Origin: an uncultured Lachnospira sp.
GTDB lineage: Bacteria; Bacillota; Clostridia; Lachnospirales; Lachnospiraceae
Length of the DNA stretch: 64,000 bases
NCBI GenBank assembly: GCA_946186125.1
Contig: CAMHLZ010000001.1
Location: 108,041 to 172,040, forward strand
Direction of reading: 5' to 3'
The notes beneath the pieces are model-generated. The model searched no databases. It saw only the letters and a list, made by a program, of their open reading frames with translations, and was not told the origin of the DNA. Positions 1-8,914 of this stretch are shown here, in pieces (the stretch's first letter is position 1; every line of letters begins with the position of its first letter). Both the position numbers and the translations under genes were made by a program.

Positions 1-352
1 TATTTGCATTTACCTCATCAATTAGTTTCGACATATTTACACCATATTCTATAGACTGGTCTATAAAGAATCTTATTTCCGGTGTATTTCTTAAATTAAT
101 TCTCTGTGCAAGCTGTTTTCTTATATAACCTTCTGCACTGTTGAGTCCCTCAAGTGTACTTTTCTGTGATTCTTCATCGCCAAGAACACTTATATATGCT
201 TTACAGGTTTTTAAGTCCGGCGCAACTTCAGCCGCAACTACACTTGTCATCGGGTTAATTCTCGGATCTTTTATTTCTTCCCTGATAATAAGACTCAGTT
301 CATGTCCGACTTCAGTATTTATCCTCGTATTTTTTATACTGTTTTTTCTCAT
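1..352 (-). CDS. rbfA: Ribosome-binding factor A, 3' end outside window
   Basis: RbfA binds the 30S subunit and helps mature the 5' end of 16S rRNA, mainly during cold adaptation. The visible N-terminal ~117 residues begin [16 protein letters not shown] and carry the family's KH-like pattern (REEIKDPRI, then [21 protein letters not shown]). The start ATG overlaps the infB stop as ATGA at 349-352, so the two are translationally coupled. This is the last visible gene of the rimP operon; the C-terminus lies left of the window. Confidence 0.93.
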   Translation of the reverse strand, partial: MRKNSIKNTRINTEVGHELSLIIREEIKDPRINPMTSVVAAEVAPDLKTCKAYISVLGDEESQKSTLEGLNSAEGYIRKQLAQRINLRNTPEIRFFIDQSIEYGVNMSKLIDEVNAN

Positions 353-2613
353 CGTGGCACTTCCTCCATTACATAAGCTTCTACAATATCGCCTTCCTGA
401 ATATCATTGAATTTTTCGAATACAAGCCCACATTCGTAACCGGATTTTACTTCCTTAACATCATCTTTAAACCTCTTAAGTGATGCCAGCGGTCCTTCAA
501 ATATCATATCTTTTTCTCTTGTAATTCTGACACTGCATCCTCTTCTGAATTCACCGTCAAGGATATATGATCCGGCAATATTTCCGACACCTGAAGCCTT
601 AAATATCTGTCTGATTTCCGCATGACCAATAATTTTCTCTTCAAACACCGGGTCAAGAAGCCCCTTCATGGCAGCTTCTACATCCTCAATAGCCTGATAG
701 ATTACTCTGTAAAGTCTGATATCAACGCCTTCTCTGTCAGCAATTTCCTTTGAAGTGTTGTCAGGTCTTACATTAAAACCTATGATAATCGCATTTGATG
801 CTGAGGCAAGTATAACATCTGATTCATTAATCGCACCAACACCACCGTGAATTATCTTAACTACAACTTCATCATTTGAAAGTTTTTCAAGACTCTGTCT
901 TACAGCCTCTACTGAACCCTGTACGTCAGCTTTTACAATGATATTGAGTTCCTTAACATCTCCGGCCTGAATCTGGTCAAATAAATCATCAAGTGACATT
1001 CTTGATTTAGCCCTTGCAGTTTCTAATAATTTTTCTCTGCCTTCATTGATAAATGTATTAGCAAAACTTCTTGCTTCTTTTTCACTCTCCATGGCCACAA
1101 GTATTTCACCTGCATTTGGAACACCATTCAATCCGAGTATCTCTACAGGCATTGACGGTCCTGCTTCTTTTAATTTACGTCCTTTATCGTCTACCATCGC
1201 TCTGACTTTTCCATAGTAAGAACCTATGGCAACCGGTTCTCCGACATTTAATGTACCTTTCTGTACAAGAACTGTCGCGATGGAACCTCTTCCTTTATCA
1301 AGTTTTGCCTCGATAACGACACCTCTGGCTTTTCTCTTCGGATTAGCTTTTAACTCACTCACTTCTGCAGTAAGAAGAATCATCTCTAAGAGTGTATCAA
1401 TTCCTTCTCTTGTATGAGCTGACACAGGTACAAATATTGTATCACCGCCCCAATCTTCCGGAACAAGTTCATATTCAGATAATTCCTGTTTTACTCTGTC
1501 AATATTTGCACTAGGTTTATCAATTTTGTTAATCGCTACAATAATACTGATTCCGGCTGCTTTTGCATGATTTATAGCCTCGACCGTCTGTGGCATTACT
1601 CCGTCATCAGCTGCAACTACAAGGATTGCAATATCTGTTGACTGTGCACCTCTCATTCTCATAGCCGTAAACGCTTCATGTCCCGGTGTATCAAGGAATG
1701 TTATTTTCTGTCCGTCAACATTTACAACATATGCACCAATATGCTGTGTAATTCCGCCTGCTTCTTTATCAATTACATTAGTCTCACGAATGGCATCAAG
1801 CAAAGATGTCTTACCATGATCAACGTGCCCCATAACACATACTACAGGAGGACGGCCTACCATATCCTCTTCTTTATCTTCTTCATCCTTTAATAACTCT
1901 TCTATAACGTCAACTTTTTCCTGCATTTCAGCAATAATATCAAACTCAAGTGCAATCTCTTCTGCTGTATCAAAATCTATTTCCTGATTAATTGTTACCA
2001 TTCTGCCCTGCATAAATAACTTTTTAACAAGTGCTGAAGGCTGCATCTTCATCTTTTCAGCCAATTCCTTAATTGTTAAAATCTCAGGAATCAGAATCTG
2101 CTTTACCTCTTCCTCTTCTGCAGGCTCTTTCTTTACAGGCTGCTGGAATGCTCCAGGTCTGTTTGGATTCTTGTTTGGTTTATTAGGCTTTTTACTATTC
2201 TGGCTGCCGTTATTCTGGGCATTATTTTGATTTCCTTTATTTTTCTTATTTTTTTTAGCTGTTTTATTCTGATTATTATCAGCTTTTTCGCTATTCTGCG
2301 GATGATATACCTGACTTATATGAGGCTTTTTCTTTTCCTGTCTGTTTTCTCTATCACCCTGTTCTTTTGGTGACTTCTCGTTCTTTTTCTTATTATCTGC
2401 CTTGTTGTTAACCGGATTCTTATCTTCTTTTTTTGATTCAGATGTTTTATCCTGCACAAGACCAAATGCTTTCTTTACAATCTCCACTGCTTTTTCATCA
2501 ATAGAACTCATATGGCTTTTTACTTCTATACCGTTATCAGCCAGAATTTTTTTGATTTCTTTAGTATCTTTACTGATTTGTTTTGCTAATTCATGAACTC
2601 TTATATTTGCCAT
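349..2613 (-). CDS. infB: Translation initiation factor IF-2
   Basis: IF-2 is the GTPase that brings initiator fMet-tRNA to the 30S subunit and promotes 70S joining. The 754-residue protein has a small N-terminal helical domain, a low-complexity Lys/Asn/Gln/Pro-rich linker (about residues 60-165), an IF2_N motif, then the G domain with P-loop GHVDHGKT near residue 259, DTPGHEAF and NKID, followed by the EF-Tu-like and C-terminal fMet-tRNA-binding domains. The lysine/asparagine linker is long, as is common in Firmicutes. It follows ylxQ with a one-base TAATG overlap and overlaps rbfA by four bases, so it is co-translated within the nusA operon. Confidence 0.98.
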   Translation of the reverse strand: MANIRVHELAKQISKDTKEIKKILADNGIEVKSHMSSIDEKAVEIVKKAFGLVQDKTSESKKEDKNPVNNKADNKKKNEKSPKEQGDRENRQEKKKPHISQVYHPQNSEKADNNQNKTAKKNKKNKGNQNNAQNNGSQNSKKPNKPNKNPNRPGAFQQPVKKEPAEEEEVKQILIPEILTIKELAEKMKMQPSALVKKLFMQGRMVTINQEIDFDTAEEIALEFDIIAEMQEKVDVIEELLKDEEDKEEDMVGRPPVVCVMGHVDHGKTSLLDAIRETNVIDKEAGGITQHIGAYVVNVDGQKITFLDTPGHEAFTAMRMRGAQSTDIAILVVAADDGVMPQTVEAINHAKAAGISIIVAINKIDKPSANIDRVKQELSEYELVPEDWGGDTIFVPVSAHTREGIDTLLEMILLTAEVSELKANPKRKARGVVIEAKLDKGRGSIATVLVQKGTLNVGEPVAIGSYYGKVRAMVDDKGRKLKEAGPSMPVEILGLNGVPNAGEILVAMESEKEARSFANTFINEGREKLLETARAKSRMSLDDLFDQIQAGDVKELNIIVKADVQGSVEAVRQSLEKLSNDEVVVKIIHGGVGAINESDVILASASNAIIIGFNVRPDNTSKEIADREGVDIRLYRVIYQAIEDVEAAMKGLLDPVFEEKIIGHAEIRQIFKASGVGNIAGSYILDGEFRRGCSVRITREKDMIFEGPLASLKRFKDDVKEVKSGYECGLVFEKFNDIQEGDIVEAYVMEEVPR

Positions 2614-2924
2614 TAGATTACCTCCGATTCTAAGTATTGCTCGATCTTCTTTGCCAGTCCCGCATCCGTAACCGCAACCGACGCTCTCATCTCCTTGCCG
2701 ATTGCTTTACCAAGTTCTTCCTTCGTTCCGTATATATAAAATGGTATATGATAAAATGCACATTTGTCTCTAAATAACTTTTTTGTATTATCAGATGCAT
2801 CCAATGCAACCAATACAATGCTGCATTCCAATGCTTTCACAGATTTTTCCACCGCAAACTCACCACTTTGAATCTTTCCTGCTTTCATCGAAATACTAAG
2901 TGTTGATAATACTTTATTGTTCAT
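2613..2924 (-). CDS. ylxQ: L7Ae/L30e-like RNA-binding protein YlxQ
   Basis: A 103-residue protein of the ribosomal L7Ae/L30e/S12e/Gadd45 fold, which generally recognises kink-turn RNA. The core pattern is visible as the [11 protein letters not shown] helix, the [16 protein letters not shown] strand-turn and the [12 protein letters not shown] end. In Firmicutes it sits between ylxR and infB, exactly as here, and overlaps ylxR by 11 bases and infB by one. Its precise physiological target is not established. Confidence 0.9.
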   Translation of the reverse strand: MNNKVLSTLSISMKAGKIQSGEFAVEKSVKALECSIVLVALDASDNTKKLFRDKCAFYHIPFYIYGTKEELGKAIGKEMRASVAVTDAGLAKKIEQYLESEVI

Positions 2925-3189
2925 ATTCCGTCATTTCCTCCTTCAATTTATCATATACTTCGGATGGAACGGCATGTTTCAGTGACCTTTCAAGTCCTCT
3001 GGTTTTATATGCTTTTTCCAAACATTCTTTAGATGAACACATATATGCTCCTCTTCCATTTTTCTTTCCTGTGTTATCAATTAAAATCTCGTTTTCTGAA
3101 GTCTTTATAACTCTTACAAGTTCTTTTTTTGTCTTCATTTCTCCACAGCCGACACATTTACGAAGAGGCGATTTTTTTATCTTATTCAT
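2914..3189 (-). CDS. ylxR: YlxR (DUF448) RNA-binding protein
   Basis: A 91-residue YlxR-family protein with the hallmark N-terminal RKCVGCGEMKTKKELVRV motif and the GRGAYMCSSKECLEKA segment. The family has been linked to RNase P modulation and transcription control in Bacillus; that role here is inferred by homology. It starts on a one-base TAATG overlap with the nusA stop, so it depends on nusA translation. Confidence 0.93.
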   Translation of the reverse strand: MNKIKKSPLRKCVGCGEMKTKKELVRVIKTSENEILIDNTGKKNGRGAYMCSSKECLEKAYKTRGLERSLKHAVPSEVYDKLKEEMTEYEQ

Positions 3190-4280
3190 TATACTTCTTC
3201 ATCTTCCTCACTGAAATCAATTTCTTCTGCACCAACTTCATCTAATTCTTTTGCCTGTGACTCACTCTTTATATCAATCTTAAATCCTGTAAGTCTTGCC
3301 GCAAGTCTTGCGTTCTGTCCTGCTTTTCCTATAGCAAGTGATAACTGATAATCCGGTACAACTACCTTTGCCGTTTTTTCCTCATCATCTGCTACTACGG
3401 ATACAACTTTTGCCGGACTTAATGCATTCTCTATCAGAACAGCCGGATTTTCACTCCAATTGATAATATCAATCTTTTCTCCACGAAGCTCGCTGACAAT
3501 GGCGTTAACTCTGGCACCATTCATTCCGACACATGCTCCTACAGCATCCACATCTTTATTTTTTGAGTATACTGCAATTTTTGTTCTTGAGCCTGCCTCT
3601 CTTGCGATGCTCTTAATCTCAACTGTTCCATCTTTTACTTCTGCTACTTCTGCCTCAAATAATCTCTTCACAAGATCAGGATGTGTTCTTGATACTACAA
3701 TCTTAGGTCCTTTGGGTGTATCTTTCACTTCTACAATATAGAGTTTGATTCTCTCTGTCGGCGTAAATACTTCTCCTTTTACCTGTTCTTTTTCTGAAAG
3801 AACGGCATCTGCCTTTCCGAGATTGATGCTGACATTTTTTCCGTTAATTTTTTGAACAATTCCTGTTACGATGTCTTTTTCTTTTCCGTAGTACTGATCA
3901 TAGATTGCTTTTCTTTCTTCTTCACGTATTTTCTGTAATATAACGTTCTTAGCATTCTGGGTTGCAATTCTTCCGAATTCTTTTGATTCAACTTTTACGT
4001 TAACCACGTCTCCAATTTCATATTTTTTGTCGATTTCCTGTGCATCGTAAACACTAATTTCTGTTATAGGGTCTTCTACTTCTTCAACAACTGTCTTAGC
4101 TGCTATAATCTGATAGTCTCCTGTTTCTCTGTTTACTGTCACAGTAACATTATCTGCTTTTTCAAAATGATTTTTATATGCTGTAACTAATGAAGTCTCT
4201 ATAGCTTCAAACATTATCTCTTTGCTTATATCTTTCTCTTTCTCTAACACTTCCAGTGCATCTAACAATTCTTTGTTCAT
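3189..4280 (-). CDS. nusA: Transcription termination/antitermination factor NusA
   Basis: NusA binds RNA polymerase and nascent RNA and modulates pausing, intrinsic termination and rRNA antitermination. The 363-residue protein shows the N-terminal RNAP-binding domain (to ~130), an S1 domain (GDVVNVKVESKEFGRIA), and two KH domains (CVGMNGARVNAIVSELRGEKIDII and AIGKAGQNARLAARLTG). It ends after the KH domains with an acidic tail and lacks the C-terminal AR repeats of E. coli NusA, the normal Firmicute layout. An AAGGAGG site precedes the ATG. RimP lies 21 bases upstream. Confidence 0.97.
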   Translation of the reverse strand: MNKELLDALEVLEKEKDISKEIMFEAIETSLVTAYKNHFEKADNVTVTVNRETGDYQIIAAKTVVEEVEDPITEISVYDAQEIDKKYEIGDVVNVKVESKEFGRIATQNAKNVILQKIREEERKAIYDQYYGKEKDIVTGIVQKINGKNVSINLGKADAVLSEKEQVKGEVFTPTERIKLYIVEVKDTPKGPKIVVSRTHPDLVKRLFEAEVAEVKDGTVEIKSIAREAGSRTKIAVYSKNKDVDAVGACVGMNGARVNAIVSELRGEKIDIINWSENPAVLIENALSPAKVVSVVADDEEKTAKVVVPDYQLSLAIGKAGQNARLAARLTGFKIDIKSESQAKELDEVGAEEIDFSEEDEEV

Positions 4281-4301
4281 CTCAGTTTATTCCTCCTTAA
4301 T

Positions 4302-4769
4302 TTAAAAATCTAATGTAAGACGAATCAATGCTATATCAGTCCTGTTAAAACTCATATCTGTGTCTTCATCAATCTCTATTGTCACAGTTTCTTTGTCAAA
4401 CTCTTTTAGTATACCTGTAAACTCTTTCTGCTTATCTACAGCCTTAAACAGTTTGAGTTCAACTTCGTTTCCTATGTTCCTTGCGAAATCTTTGTCTTTT
4501 TTTAACGGTCTTCCAAGTCCCGGAGAACTTACTTCCAATATATAGGCATCTTCTATATAGTCTTCCTCATCAAGCTTATCGCTTAATGCCCTGCTTATCA
4601 CTTCACAGTCATCTATATTGATTCCACCAGGTTTATCGATATAAAGGCGAAGATACCAGTTGCTTCCTTCTTTGACATATTCCACATCTACAAGTTCAAA
4701 ATTGTTTTCTTCAACTAATGGAAGTGCCAATTCTTCTGTTCTCTTTTCGTATTCTTCTCTTCTTCCCAA
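4302..4769 (-). CDS. rimP: Ribosome maturation factor RimP, TTG start
   Basis: RimP helps late assembly of the 30S subunit. The recognisable family sequence starts at GRREEYEKRTEELALP and runs through the DVEYVKEG and CEVISRALSDKLDEED motifs to a C-terminal SH3-like domain. I place the start at TTG 4769 because GGAGG lies 8 bases before it and the resulting 155 residues match the family length; the open frame upstream to 4829 instead runs through the leader hairpin. It is the first gene of the rimP-nusA-ylxR-ylxQ-infB-rbfA operon. Confidence 0.92.
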   Translation of the reverse strand: MGRREEYEKRTEELALPLVEENNFELVDVEYVKEGSNWYLRLYIDKPGGINIDDCEVISRALSDKLDEEDYIEDAYILEVSSPGLGRPLKKDKDFARNIGNEVELKLFKAVDKQKEFTGILKEFDKETVTIEIDEDTDMSFNRTDIALIRLTLDF

Positions 4770-4818
4770 AAAAATCGCCTCCTTTAAAAGCTTGGGCTCG
4801 TTGTCACACAAAACACAA

Positions 4819-4840
4819 AGAGTGGACATGCGTCCACTCT
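4819..4840 (-). promoter_or_regulatory. rimP leader hairpin
   Basis: A perfect inverted repeat of nine base pairs (AGAGTGGAC / GTCCACTCT around ATGC) followed on the transcribed strand by a T-rich stretch. It lies in the untranslated leader between the rimP promoter and the rimP start. Similar hairpins are frequent ahead of Firmicute rimP-nusA operons. A leaky terminator sensed by NusA is plausible but is inference. Confidence 0.6.
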
Positions 4841-4869
4841 CCAGTAACTAGTCTTTATAAACTTTTTCC

Positions 4870-4898
4870 ATTTTATCATGTTTTTGCTGTAATTGCAA
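4870..4898 (-). promoter_or_regulatory. Promoter of the rimP-nusA-infB operon
   Basis: On the minus strand TTGCAA (4898-4893) and TAAAAT (4875-4870) are separated by 17 bases, a good vegetative sigma-70-type match. It is placed just upstream of the leader hairpin and the first gene. Confidence 0.6.
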
Positions 4899-4918
4899 GG
4901 TTTTTTTTATATTACTGC

Positions 4919-5050
4919 CTATACGATTTTTCCATCCGACAAATGAATTACTCTCTGACAGTATTTTGCCACTTTTTCATTGTGAGTTATTATAATTACT
5001 GTTTTTCCGGATTTGTTTATCTCTGTAAAAATGTTCATTATATCATTTGC
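4919..5050 (-). pseudogene. Remnant of an ABC transporter ATP-binding protein
   Basis: Translating the minus strand from 5050 gives the C-terminal tail of a MacB/LolD-type ABC ATPase: NDIMNIFTEI, then GKTVIIITHNEKVA (the H-loop His) and RVIHLSDGKIV, ending in TAG. The Walker and signature motifs are absent and an in-frame TAG lies just before the homologous part, with no start codon or ribosome site. It is a deletion remnant between rimP and the HD-GYP gene and makes no working protein. Confidence 0.75.
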
Positions 5051-5087
5051 CTATAGCAAATCCAAACCAAGCTTCTTTTTTGATAAG

Positions 5088-6995
5088 CTACATATCAGTT
5101 TTTTCGCGCATATCATACTCTGTATCCTCTTCTATAAGCTGTAGCATTATGCTTGCAAATAAAGGATCAAACTGACTTCCAATACCCTCCCTGATTTCCT
5201 TTTTTACAATTTCCTGTGGCATAAAACTTCTGTAACTTCTGTTACTCGTCATCGCATCATATGCGTCAGCAACAGCTATGATTCTTGCCTCTATCGGTAT
5301 ATCACTGCCCGTCAGTCTGTCAGGATAACCCTTTCCGTCATATCTCTCATGATGCCATCTTGCTCCTACCATCAAATTAGGCATTTCAATAATTTTACGC
5401 AATATCTCAGCACCTACAACAGGATGAGTCTTTATTTCTTCAAACTCTTCATTTGTCAATCTTCCGGTTTTGTTAATTATTGTATCCGTTACACCTATTT
5501 TCCCGACATCATGCAACAGTCCCATCATATATATTTCCTCCTGCTGCGTGTTGGTATAACCAGCCTTTTCAGCAATCTGCATAGCATACTTGGCTACCCT
5601 TTCTGAATGGCCGTTCGTATATTTATCTTTTGCATCAATCGTCTGGGCAAGCGATTGAATAATATGTATTGACAGTGACTCAACTTCTCTTGTTTTATTA
5701 TCTACCTCTTCTTCAAGATTATTCTGCAAATGAACCAGCTCATCAGTCATAACACTGAAAAATTTTGATATTCTTTTCGAAATAGGAATAATCTCGCCTG
5801 CCATCTCCTGTTTTTCATCTATGCTTTGTAAAATATTCTTTTTTTCACCTTCTCTTAATCCTACTGCAACTATAGCACTATTAAGAACTCCGCCTTTATT
5901 ATTATGCCAATAGATTTCATATCCGCCATGACAATTAACCGCTTCATTATTATATCTCTTATAATAATCCCACTCATTATGAGCTTCGTCACCAAGATAA
6001 AAGATCCTATTAAAACACATTGACATTATTACTGCATCTGCAGCAAATTCTCTCATTCGTTCGCTTCCGTTTTTCGAGGATTTCAATATCTCTTCCGGCG
6101 TGCTATAAGATAATCTTAACTTTTCACCCGGATACACGACTCCCGAAAAATACAATTCTCCATCTTCACTGTAAATCGGCATAAAGCATATATCCATATC
6201 GTTTCTATGCACCATCAACGGAAATTCACAGACATTGAATATAAAATATCTATCCCATTGAACTCCCAGATATTTATTATAAATATCTACCGCCGGCATA
6301 TTATCTATCGTTTTAATGGCACCTTCGCCATAAGGCTTTCTATCTGCAATTGTGTACTCAAATTCTTTCCCGACTGCTTTCCATCCCAGTACATAATCCA
6401 TTTTTATATCCAATGCGTCACCTGCGTAAATAACCAGTGAAAAGCCACTGTTAATAATACGTTTTCCTAAACAAAATCCATTATTTTCAATCTCAGATGA
6501 TACATTATCCGGTCTTTTGTCTGTAACAGCCATAGCTCCCCAAAATGGAACTTCGCTGTGTCCTAATGAAGCCATTCTTAAAAAAGCAGTTACGTCAAGC
6601 ATCGGATTAGCAGGATATACCTCCACACCTTTTATCGAATCATTGCTGCTTAGTATTTTTTCTATCTTTTTTCCTATTTCAATTTCTTCACCGGGAACGC
6701 ACTCATACTGTAGGACGATAAAATCTGTTTTTTTCGATGTTATTATATTCATTACTATATATTCTACCGGCAAAACGCCCTCACCGGTTAACTCCGATAT
6801 TCCGACACATTTGAATAACGGCAGTTCTTCTTTTATGCGTTTTCTTAATTGATGCGCTTTTTCTCCTGAAATACATGTAGTGAATATATGAATCAATGCA
6901 TCATGAAAATCTTTAGCTCTGTACTCATCACGAATCACACTGACAGCGTCCATCGCTTCTTGAAATTTTGCAAATTGATAGTTTTTTTGTTCCAT
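5088..6995 (-). CDS. FIST-domain sensor with HD-GYP output domain
   Basis: A cytoplasmic signalling protein of 635 residues. The N-terminal ~400 residues look like a FIST sensor, a ligand-binding module thought to sense small molecules. A coiled-coil linker (about 420-450) leads to a C-terminal HD-GYP domain with LLHDVGKIGV near residue 490 and an intact HHERYDGKGYP near 545. HD-GYP domains usually hydrolyse cyclic di-GMP, and the key residues are present. I choose ATG 6995 because GGGAGG lies seven bases upstream. Its own promoter is visible; the gene is single. The GGDEF gene at 23.8-27.1 kb could supply its substrate. Confidence 0.85.
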   Translation of the reverse strand: MEQKNYQFAKFQEAMDAVSVIRDEYRAKDFHDALIHIFTTCISGEKAHQLRKRIKEELPLFKCVGISELTGEGVLPVEYIVMNIITSKKTDFIVLQYECVPGEEIEIGKKIEKILSSNDSIKGVEVYPANPMLDVTAFLRMASLGHSEVPFWGAMAVTDKRPDNVSSEIENNGFCLGKRIINSGFSLVIYAGDALDIKMDYVLGWKAVGKEFEYTIADRKPYGEGAIKTIDNMPAVDIYNKYLGVQWDRYFIFNVCEFPLMVHRNDMDICFMPIYSEDGELYFSGVVYPGEKLRLSYSTPEEILKSSKNGSERMREFAADAVIMSMCFNRIFYLGDEAHNEWDYYKRYNNEAVNCHGGYEIYWHNNKGGVLNSAIVAVGLREGEKKNILQSIDEKQEMAGEIIPISKRISKFFSVMTDELVHLQNNLEEEVDNKTREVESLSIHIIQSLAQTIDAKDKYTNGHSERVAKYAMQIAEKAGYTNTQQEEIYMMGLLHDVGKIGVTDTIINKTGRLTNEEFEEIKTHPVVGAEILRKIIEMPNLMVGARWHHERYDGKGYPDRLTGSDIPIEARIIAVADAYDAMTSNRSYRSFMPQEIVKKEIREGIGSQFDPLFASIMLQLIEEDTEYDMREKTDM

Positions 6996-7049
6996 ACGCT
7001 TTCCTCCCGATTTGAAGTGATGTAACATAAAACAAACTAAACTATTTTT

Positions 7050-7078
7050 ATTTTACCATAATGTTTTTTATATTTCAA
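7050..7078 (-). promoter_or_regulatory. Promoter of the FIST/HD-GYP gene
   Basis: Minus-strand TTGAAA (7078-7073), a 17-base spacer and TAAAAT (7055-7050), about 55 bases upstream of the chosen start codon. Confidence 0.55.
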
Positions 7079-7102
7079 TTATAATACAATCCGTGCTTTA
7101 CC

Positions 7103-7131
7103 TTGCAATTATCGACTTTAAATGATACAAT
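7103..7131 (+). promoter_or_regulatory. Promoter of the DHH phosphoesterase gene
   Basis: TTGCAA, a 17-base spacer and TACAAT, 30 bases ahead of the start codon. It is back-to-back with the HD-GYP promoter. Confidence 0.6.
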
Positions 7132-7160
7132 ATAAAAAAAATATACTTGGGGGCAGAAAT

Positions 7161-8078
7161 ATGAGATTAATTACGAGATCTGATTTCGACGGACTTGCCT
7201 GTGCTGTTTTTTTAAAGGAAGCAGGCATTATTGACACTTACAAATTCGCTCATCCAAAGGATTTGCAGGATGGACTTATTGAAGTTACAAAGGATGATTG
7301 TCTGGCAAACGTTCCTTTTGTTGAGGGTTGTGGTTTATGGTTTGACCATCATTCAAGTGAGCAGGAACGAAATGCGTACAAAGGTAAATATGTCGGTGAA
7401 AGCAAAAGCAGTCCCAGTGCTGCACATGTTGTCTATGATTATTACGGTGGAAAGGAAAGATTTCCTCATTTTGACGACCTTTTAGAGGCCGTTGATAAAG
7501 TAGATTCGGCAAATCTTACGAAAGAAGAAATTTTAAACCCTACCGGATGGGTGCTGTTAGGATTTATAATGGATCCAAGAACCGGTTTAGGAAGATTCAG
7601 ACAGTTTACAATTAGTAATTACCAGCTGATGGAAAAACTGATTGACTGGTGTCGTACGATGACTATCGAAGAAATAATGCAACTTCCTGATGTTAAAGAA
7701 AGGATTGAGCTATATTTTGAACAGACCGGGAAGTTTGTAGAAATGGTTAAAGCTCATACAGAAGTTAAGAACAACGTTATTATAAGTGATTTACGTGGAC
7801 TTGAAACCATATACACTGGTAACAGATTCATGATTTACAGCCTTTATCCTGAAGCAAATATTTCCGTATGGATAGTTTCCGGAAGAGCCGGTCAGGGATG
7901 CTCATGCGCTGTCGGATACAGTGTTTTGAATAAGACATGCTCTATCGATGTCGGAGCGCTCATGCTTAAATACGGCGGAGGCGGTCACAAGGTTGTAGGT
8001 ACATGCCAGTTCAGTAATGAGACTATGTCTGAAAAAGTTCCTGCTCTATTAGATGAGATTATTAAAATGAATAGTTAG
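7161..8078 (+). CDS. DHH/DHHA1 family phosphoesterase
   Basis: A 305-residue protein of the DHH superfamily, metal-dependent phosphoesterases that include NrnA-type oligoribonucleases, exopolyphosphatases and cyclic-dinucleotide phosphodiesterases. The metal site is seen as RSDFDG near the N-terminus and WFDHHSS around residue 70; the C-terminal DHHA1 substrate-binding loop is GGGGHKVVG. The start ATG at 7161 is preceded by GGGGG; an in-frame ATG at 7122 lies within the promoter and is unlikely. It is the only plus-strand protein gene in the first 30 kb and has its own promoter and terminator. The substrate cannot be told from sequence alone. Confidence 0.88.
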   Translation: MRLITRSDFDGLACAVFLKEAGIIDTYKFAHPKDLQDGLIEVTKDDCLANVPFVEGCGLWFDHHSSEQERNAYKGKYVGESKSSPSAAHVVYDYYGGKERFPHFDDLLEAVDKVDSANLTKEEILNPTGWVLLGFIMDPRTGLGRFRQFTISNYQLMEKLIDWCRTMTIEEIMQLPDVKERIELYFEQTGKFVEMVKAHTEVKNNVIISDLRGLETIYTGNRFMIYSLYPEANISVWIVSGRAGQGCSCAVGYSVLNKTCSIDVGALMLKYGGGGHKVVGTCQFSNETMSEKVPALLDEIIKMNS

Positions 8079-8091
8079 AATGTTTAAAAAA

Positions 8092-8131
8092 GCTCCCCGT
8101 CAGTGGTATTATCACCGGCGGAGAGTTTTTT
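8092..8131 (+). terminator. Rho-independent terminator after DHH gene
   Basis: A long imperfect hairpin (CTCCCCGTCAGTGGT paired with ATCACCGGCGGAGAG using several G-U pairs) followed by six T. The convergent MarR gene ends 14 bases further on and the hairpin may serve it too. Confidence 0.8.
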
Positions 8132-8144
8132 ACAGCTTTAAGAT

Positions 8145-8591
8145 TTACTCCATATTATTTATAATGTTGTATAATATTCTATATAATTCTTTCATGTCTT
8201 TTTCATCAAGGCATGCACACATCTTTTTCTTCATACTCAAGCCTGCTTCCACTGCCTTCTGCTTCAATTCTTCACCCTTCTGAGTGATTTGTATCATCTG
8301 CACTCTTTCATCCTTGCTGCTTCTCGAAAGTGTAACATACCCCTTGTCTTTGAGTTTTCTGATTAATGGTGATATGGTTCCCGTATCAAGAAATAACATT
8401 TTTCCTAAATCCGTTACCTTTAGATTCTTCTTTTCCCACATTACTATCATCGCTATATACTGCGTGTAAGTCAAATCCAGCTTTTCCAGGTAAGGCTTAT
8501 ATTTTCTGATGATTTCCTTTGATACGACATACAATGGAAAACATAACTGGTTATCCAGTTTCAAAATATCATTATTATTTACATCTTCCAT
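8145..8591 (-). CDS. OhrR-type MarR family redox regulator
   Basis: A 148-residue winged-helix regulator. It resembles Bacillus OhrR: LDNQLCFPLY places a conserved Cys at residue 17, in the position of the peroxide-sensing Cys15, followed by YLEKLDLTYTQYIAM and the DNA-recognition helix DTGTISPLIRKLKDKG with the DERV wing. OhrR proteins repress organic-peroxide defence genes until the Cys is oxidised. Here it is the last gene of an operon with thioredoxin reductase and thioredoxin, with no ohr gene in view, so it probably controls the trx operon itself. GAGGCGG precedes the ATG, two bases after the trxA stop. Confidence 0.85.
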   Translation of the reverse strand: MEDVNNNDILKLDNQLCFPLYVVSKEIIRKYKPYLEKLDLTYTQYIAMIVMWEKKNLKVTDLGKMLFLDTGTISPLIRKLKDKGYVTLSRSSKDERVQMIQITQKGEELKQKAVEAGLSMKKKMCACLDEKDMKELYRILYNIINNME

Positions 8592-8592
8592 G

Positions 8593-8898
8593 TTATACCG
8601 CCTCTAAAATATCTTCCTTTGAAGTCAGCCCTATAAATACATTCTTCGCTTCTCCGTTTTTAAAAACCATTATAGTTGGAATGCTCATAACACCATATTT
8701 TATCGCTAAATCCCGGTTTTCATCCACATCGATTTTTCCCACTATCAAATCATTGCGACTGCCTGCAATCTCATCCATTATAGGAGACTGCATTTTACAT
8801 GGTCCACACCATGTGGCAAAAAAATCTACTATCACCGTTTTCTCTGCTTTTAATACCTCATTTTCAAAATTGTCCTGTGTAAACTTTCTTAAATACAT
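8593..8898 (-). CDS. trxA: Thioredoxin
   Basis: A 101-residue cytosolic thioredoxin, a dithiol-disulfide carrier. It has the canonical active site ATWCGPCK, the conserved Asp of VIVDFFA and the cis-Pro of MSIPTIMVF. The 17-base gap to the reductase gene upstream and the two-base gap to the OhrR-type gene downstream indicate one operon in which reductase, thioredoxin and regulator are co-expressed. Confidence 0.95.
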   Translation of the reverse strand: MYLRKFTQDNFENEVLKAEKTVIVDFFATWCGPCKMQSPIMDEIAGSRNDLIVGKIDVDENRDLAIKYGVMSIPTIMVFKNGEAKNVFIGLTSKEDILEAV

Positions 8899-8914
8899 AA
8901 CCTTAACATTCCTT

